From Deltaproteobacteria bacterium (GTDB lineage Bacteria; Desulfobacterota; Desulfovibrionia; Desulfovibrionales; Desulfovibrionaceae): DNA of 7,613 bases. The translations under genes were made by a program, and so were the position numbers. Shown piece by piece: positions 5,103 through 7,613 of this stretch. Location: NCBI GenBank assembly GCA_020861205.1, contig JAJBSY010000022.1, positions 1-7,613 on the forward strand. The letters are read 5' to 3'. Within the stretch, counting starts at the first letter, position 1; the number at the start of each line of letters is the position of its first letter. Below the pieces are notes generated by a model that saw nothing but the letters and a program-made list of their open reading frames with translations, was not told the origin of the DNA and ran no database searches.

Positions 5103-6296
5103 ATGGAACAATGGATTACCGACGACTATTACGGAAGCGAATACAACTTTCTCAAGGAAATTCGCGATACGTTCGACCTGCCCAAGAGCGTGCGGTTTCA
5201 CGACGCCACCCTGCGGGACGGCGAGCAAACGCCCGGCGTGGTGTTCACGAAAGAAAAGAAGGTGGAAATCGCCAAACTCCTGGACGAGCTCGGGGTGGAC
5301 CGGATCGAAGCGGGGATGCCCACGGTGAGCGACGAGGATTTCGAGGCCATCAAGGAAATCGTGGCCCTGAAGCTCAAGGCCGAGATCATGCTTTTCAGCC
5401 GCGCCATGGAAGTGGATATCGACAAGGCCGTGGAGGCCAAGGTCGACGGACTCATCCTGGAAGTGCCCTCGGGCTACCCCAGGGTCGTCAACCAGTTCCC
5501 CCAGTGGAGTTTCGACGACGTCATCAAAAACTCCGTGAAGGCCGTGAAATACGCAAAGTCCAAAGGGCTGTACATCACCTTCTTTCCGTACGACACCACC
5601 AGGGCCAAACCGGACTTCCTGGAGGCGCTGTACACGGCGGTGGTGAAGGAGGCAAAGGCGGACGCCGTGGCGGTTATCGACACCATCGGCTGCGCCCTGC
5701 CCCAATCCATCTATTACATGGTGAAAAAGGTCCGCTCCTGGGTCAACGTGCCGGTTGAAATCCACACCCACAACGATTTCGGCATGGGCATCGCCACAAC
5801 GCTTGCCGCGGTCCAGGCCGGGGCGCAAGTGGTTCACGGCTGCGTCACCGGCCTCGGCGAACGGACCGGCAACTCCGCCCTGGAACAGATCGCCATGGGT
5901 CTCAGGTGCCTGATGGGCATGGACATCAACCTGGATCTCACAAAACTCTACCCGGTCTGTAAACGGGTCAGCGAGCTTTCCAACGTTCCCATTCCCATCA
6001 ACGCGCCGGTAACGGGCGATGTCGCCTTCGCGCGGGAAATCGGCCTGGGCGCCAAACTGTTCAAAACCTCTCCCACCACGATTTTCCCGGTCAATCCCGC
6101 GATGCTCGGCCGTACGCCCCGCATCGTTCTGGGCAAAAAAAGCGGCAAGGACAGCATCAAAATAAAACTGGACGAATACAACCTGTCCTATGACGATGCC
6201 CTGGTCGCAAAGCTGGTGAACGAGGTCAAACTGGCGGGCATCCGGAAAGGCACCTACCTGACGGATGAGGAATTCCTGAAAATATATCACGGCTGA
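5103..6296 (+). CDS. Homocitrate/isopropylmalate synthase-like DRE-TIM protein with altered catalytic residues
   Basis: Protein of 397 residues from the DRE-TIM metallolyase superfamily, nearest the homocitrate synthase/NifV/isopropylmalate synthase group that condenses acetyl-CoA with a 2-oxo acid. Visible are the DRE-type motif DATLRDGEQ (34-42; R38, D39, E41), the metal-binding HTHND (H221, H223, N224) with the preceding E219, and GLGERTGN (250-257). A C-terminal subdomain follows (about 293-397), but the LeuA regulatory domain is absent. In homocitrate synthases and NifV an AFAH...GIH motif is followed 11 residues after the second His by Tyr; His and Tyr take part in catalysis. Here the aligned residues are R311, G316 and I327, although the flanks (TGDVAFA, then NPAMLGR and IVLGKKSG) align without gaps. 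A hydrophilic N-terminal extension of about 30 residues is unusual. The start is fixed by AAGGAGG at 5089-5095, 7 bases before the ATG. It may be a synthase with another acid/base pair, a lyase, or an enzyme of new specificity. Confidence 0.9.
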   Translation: MEQWITDDYYGSEYNFLKEIRDTFDLPKSVRFHDATLRDGEQTPGVVFTKEKKVEIAKLLDELGVDRIEAGMPTVSDEDFEAIKEIVALKLKAEIMLFSRAMEVDIDKAVEAKVDGLILEVPSGYPRVVNQFPQWSFDDVIKNSVKAVKYAKSKGLYITFFPYDTTRAKPDFLEALYTAVVKEAKADAVAVIDTIGCALPQSIYYMVKKVRSWVNVPVEIHTHNDFGMGIATTLAAVQAGAQVVHGCVTGLGERTGNSALEQIAMGLRCLMGMDINLDLTKLYPVCKRVSELSNVPIPINAPVTGDVAFAREIGLGAKLFKTSPTTIFPVNPAMLGRTPRIVLGKKSGKDSIKIKLDEYNLSYDDALVAKLVNEVKLAGIRKGTYLTDEEFLKIYHG

Positions 6297-6299
6297 TGC

Positions 6300-6319
6300 G
6301 GCGGGGCGCACCCCGCCCC
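6300..6319 (+). other. GC-rich intercistronic hairpin with two alternative pairings
   Basis: In the 57 bases between the synthase-like gene and the antiporter, GGCGGGG (6300-6306) can pair with CCCCGCC (6311-6317) around a CGCA loop, or GGGGCG (6303-6308) can pair with CGCCCC (6314-6319). No T-run follows, so full termination is unlikely. It may stabilise or segment the message and set the relative level of the antiporter. Confidence 0.4.
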
Positions 6320-6353
6320 TTGTCTCTCCCCTTTTAGCTTGAGGAGACTGTTC

Positions 6354-7613
6354 ATGCGGAAAGAAAAAAAGACCGCCACTGTCGGCGGAGCCCTGCTTGT
6401 CATGGGAATTATCGTCGCGTTTCTCTGCGGCGGTCTGATCGTGTTCAAAGGCAGCCTGCAAGTTCTCATTTTCTTCAGCTGGCTGATCGTGCTCCCGTAC
6501 GCCATGTATCTTGGCTTCACCTTCAAGGACCTTGAAGAAGGCGCCTACGACATGATGCGCAAGGTGCTCCAGCCGGGCATCATCCTTCTCGGGGTCGGCG
6601 CGATGATCGGCACTTGGATCCTGTCCGGGACCGTTCCCCTGCTGATCTACATCGGCCTGGACATCATCACGCCCAAAATCTTCCTGCTCACCACGCTTCT
6701 GCTCTGCTCCATCGTATCGCTGGCCACGGGCACCTCGTGGGGCACCATCGGCACGGCCGGGCTTGCCATGATCGGCATCGGCGCGGGCCTCGGCATTCCC
6801 GCCGGCATGACGGCCGGGGCCGTCATCAGCGGCGCCTACTTCGGCGACAAGATGTCCCCGGTATCCGACAGCACCAACCTGGCCGCGGCCGTGACCGGCG
6901 CGGACCTCGTCACGCACATCAAGCACATGTGCTACACGACCGGTCCCTCGTACCTGATCTGTTGCGTCATCTTCACCGTCATAGGCTTCAAATACGGCAC
7001 CAACGATCTCGACCACCAGGGCATCGCGGCCATCATGGACGGAATCGCCGCCACCTTCAAGCTGGGCTTCGTGCCGCTTCTGCCCGCCATCCTGGTCTTC
7101 ACCCTCCTGGTCATGAAACGGCCCGCGGTCAGCTCCATCATGATCGGCGCGGTCGCCGGCGCGCTTGTCGCCATCCTGTACCAGGACGCCTCCATCGCCA
7201 CCACGCTCAACGCCATGAACCGGGGCTACAGCGGCAAAAGCGGCATGGAGTTCCTGGACAAGCTCCTCAACCGCGGCGGCATCGCCAGCATGTACAATAT
7301 CATGGGCCTGTTCCTCTTCGCGCTGGGGCTCGGCGGCATGTTGCAAAAGTGCGGGATCCTCAACGCCATCCTCAGCACTTTCGCCAACCGCATCAAGTCC
7401 AACCGCGACCTGCTGTTCAGCGCCATGATCGTCAGCTACATCTCCAACTGCATCGGCGCGACCATCAGCTTCGCCTCGGTCATGACCGGCACCCTCCTCT
7501 CTCCCATGTTCCGCGAGCGGGGCGTCAGACCGGAAAACCTCTCCCGGATCATCGAAGACTGCGGCACCCTGGCCGGCCCGATCATCCCGTGGAACACCGG
7601 CTCCGTGTACAGC
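6354..7613 (+). CDS. nhaC: NhaC-family Na+ antiporter (3' end outside the window)
   Basis: Open for 420 codons to the window edge with no stop; family members are somewhat longer, so only a short C-terminal part is missing. The protein is an inner-membrane carrier with roughly ten hydrophobic segments (for example around 10-31, 35-53, 74-100, 108-125, 136-150, 198-212, 239-254, 260-276, 314-331 and 356-378). Signature stretches are TSWGTIGTAG (127-136), GAYFGDKMSPVSDSTNLA (160-177, with charged D165, K166 and D172) and GPIIPWNTGS (408-417), all characteristic of the NhaC/MleN antiporter family. NhaC exchanges Na+ for H+; the related MleN couples sodium or protons to malate/lactate exchange, so an organic-acid exchanger is a real alternative in this metabolic operon. 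GAGGAG at 6341-6346 lies 7 bases before the ATG. The gene is probably co-transcribed with the two upstream enzymes, although an intercistronic hairpin lies in between. Confidence 0.9.
   Translation, partial: MRKEKKTATVGGALLVMGIIVAFLCGGLIVFKGSLQVLIFFSWLIVLPYAMYLGFTFKDLEEGAYDMMRKVLQPGIILLGVGAMIGTWILSGTVPLLIYIGLDIITPKIFLLTTLLLCSIVSLATGTSWGTIGTAGLAMIGIGAGLGIPAGMTAGAVISGAYFGDKMSPVSDSTNLAAAVTGADLVTHIKHMCYTTGPSYLICCVIFTVIGFKYGTNDLDHQGIAAIMDGIAATFKLGFVPLLPAILVFTLLVMKRPAVSSIMIGAVAGALVAILYQDASIATTLNAMNRGYSGKSGMEFLDKLLNRGGIASMYNIMGLFLFALGLGGMLQKCGILNAILSTFANRIKSNRDLLFSAMIVSYISNCIGATISFASVMTGTLLSPMFRERGVRPENLSRIIEDCGTLAGPIIPWNTGSVYS

Noticed and set aside
5103..6296. Calling the synthase-like gene nifV, leuA or a Re-citrate synthase
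   Set aside because: The catalytic His and Tyr of NifV/homocitrate synthase are absent, the LeuA regulatory domain is missing, there are no nif or leu genes nearby, and the DGEQ motif does not fit what I recall of Re-citrate synthases (DGQQ).
5037..7346. 769-codon open frame on the minus strand opposite the synthase-like and antiporter genes
   Set aside because: It spans two genes with clear motifs and good ribosome binding sites on the plus strand, and its product is a repetitive His/Asp/Gly/Arg-rich sequence typical of shadow frames in GC-rich DNA.
1..7613. CRISPR arrays, tRNA/rRNA genes, insertion sequences or attachment sites
   Set aside because: No regularly spaced direct repeats, no cloverleaf-like or rRNA-like sequence, no transposase or integrase motif, and no terminal inverted repeats flanking a gene were seen.

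Overview
The window looks like a chromosomal segment of a high-GC anaerobic deltaproteobacterium, most plausibly Desulfovibrionaceae (Desulfovibrio/Bilophila-like). This is an inference from the TRAP-TAXI transporter, a textbook sigma-54 promoter, the UvrD-type N-terminus and the GC-rich codon use; no rRNA or other phylogenetic marker is present to prove it.

Layout. On the minus strand at the left edge lie the first 20 codons of a UvrD/PcrA/Rep-type helicase (60..1), preceded by a small PilZ-domain protein (411..85). A gene-free divergent region (412-632) follows. The plus strand then carries a TRAP-TAXI transport pair: a fused small/large permease (633-2654) and a secreted TAXI-family substrate-binding protein (2672-3637), closed by a strong intrinsic terminator (3656-3686).

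The next intergenic stretch (3687-3888) is the most structured part of the window. It is sharply AT-rich and contains, in order, a 15-bp inverted repeat with one mismatch, an 18-bp interrupted palindrome and a perfect 20-bp palindrome. These are followed by a near-consensus sigma-54 -24/-12 promoter and a perfect hairpin at the predicted 5' end of the transcript. It drives a second plus-strand operon: a class I/II PLP aminotransferase (3889-5067), a homocitrate/isopropylmalate synthase-like DRE-TIM protein (5103-6296), and an NhaC-family sodium antiporter (6354 to beyond the window end). Spacings are short and each gene has a good Shine-Dalgarno sequence.

The most interesting point is the DRE-TIM protein. 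It keeps the metal site and the DRE motif of acetyl-CoA-dependent synthases. At the C-terminal positions where homocitrate synthase and NifV carry a His (GIH motif) and a Tyr 11 residues later, it has Gly316 and Ile327, and the upstream His of the AFAH motif is Arg311. It may therefore have altered chemistry. With an aminotransferase, a sodium-coupled antiporter and enhancer-dependent transcription, the operon looks like an inducible, uncharacterised amino-acid/oxo-acid pathway. The TRAP-TAXI genes next door could supply a substrate, but the terminator separates the two units and that link is only a guess.
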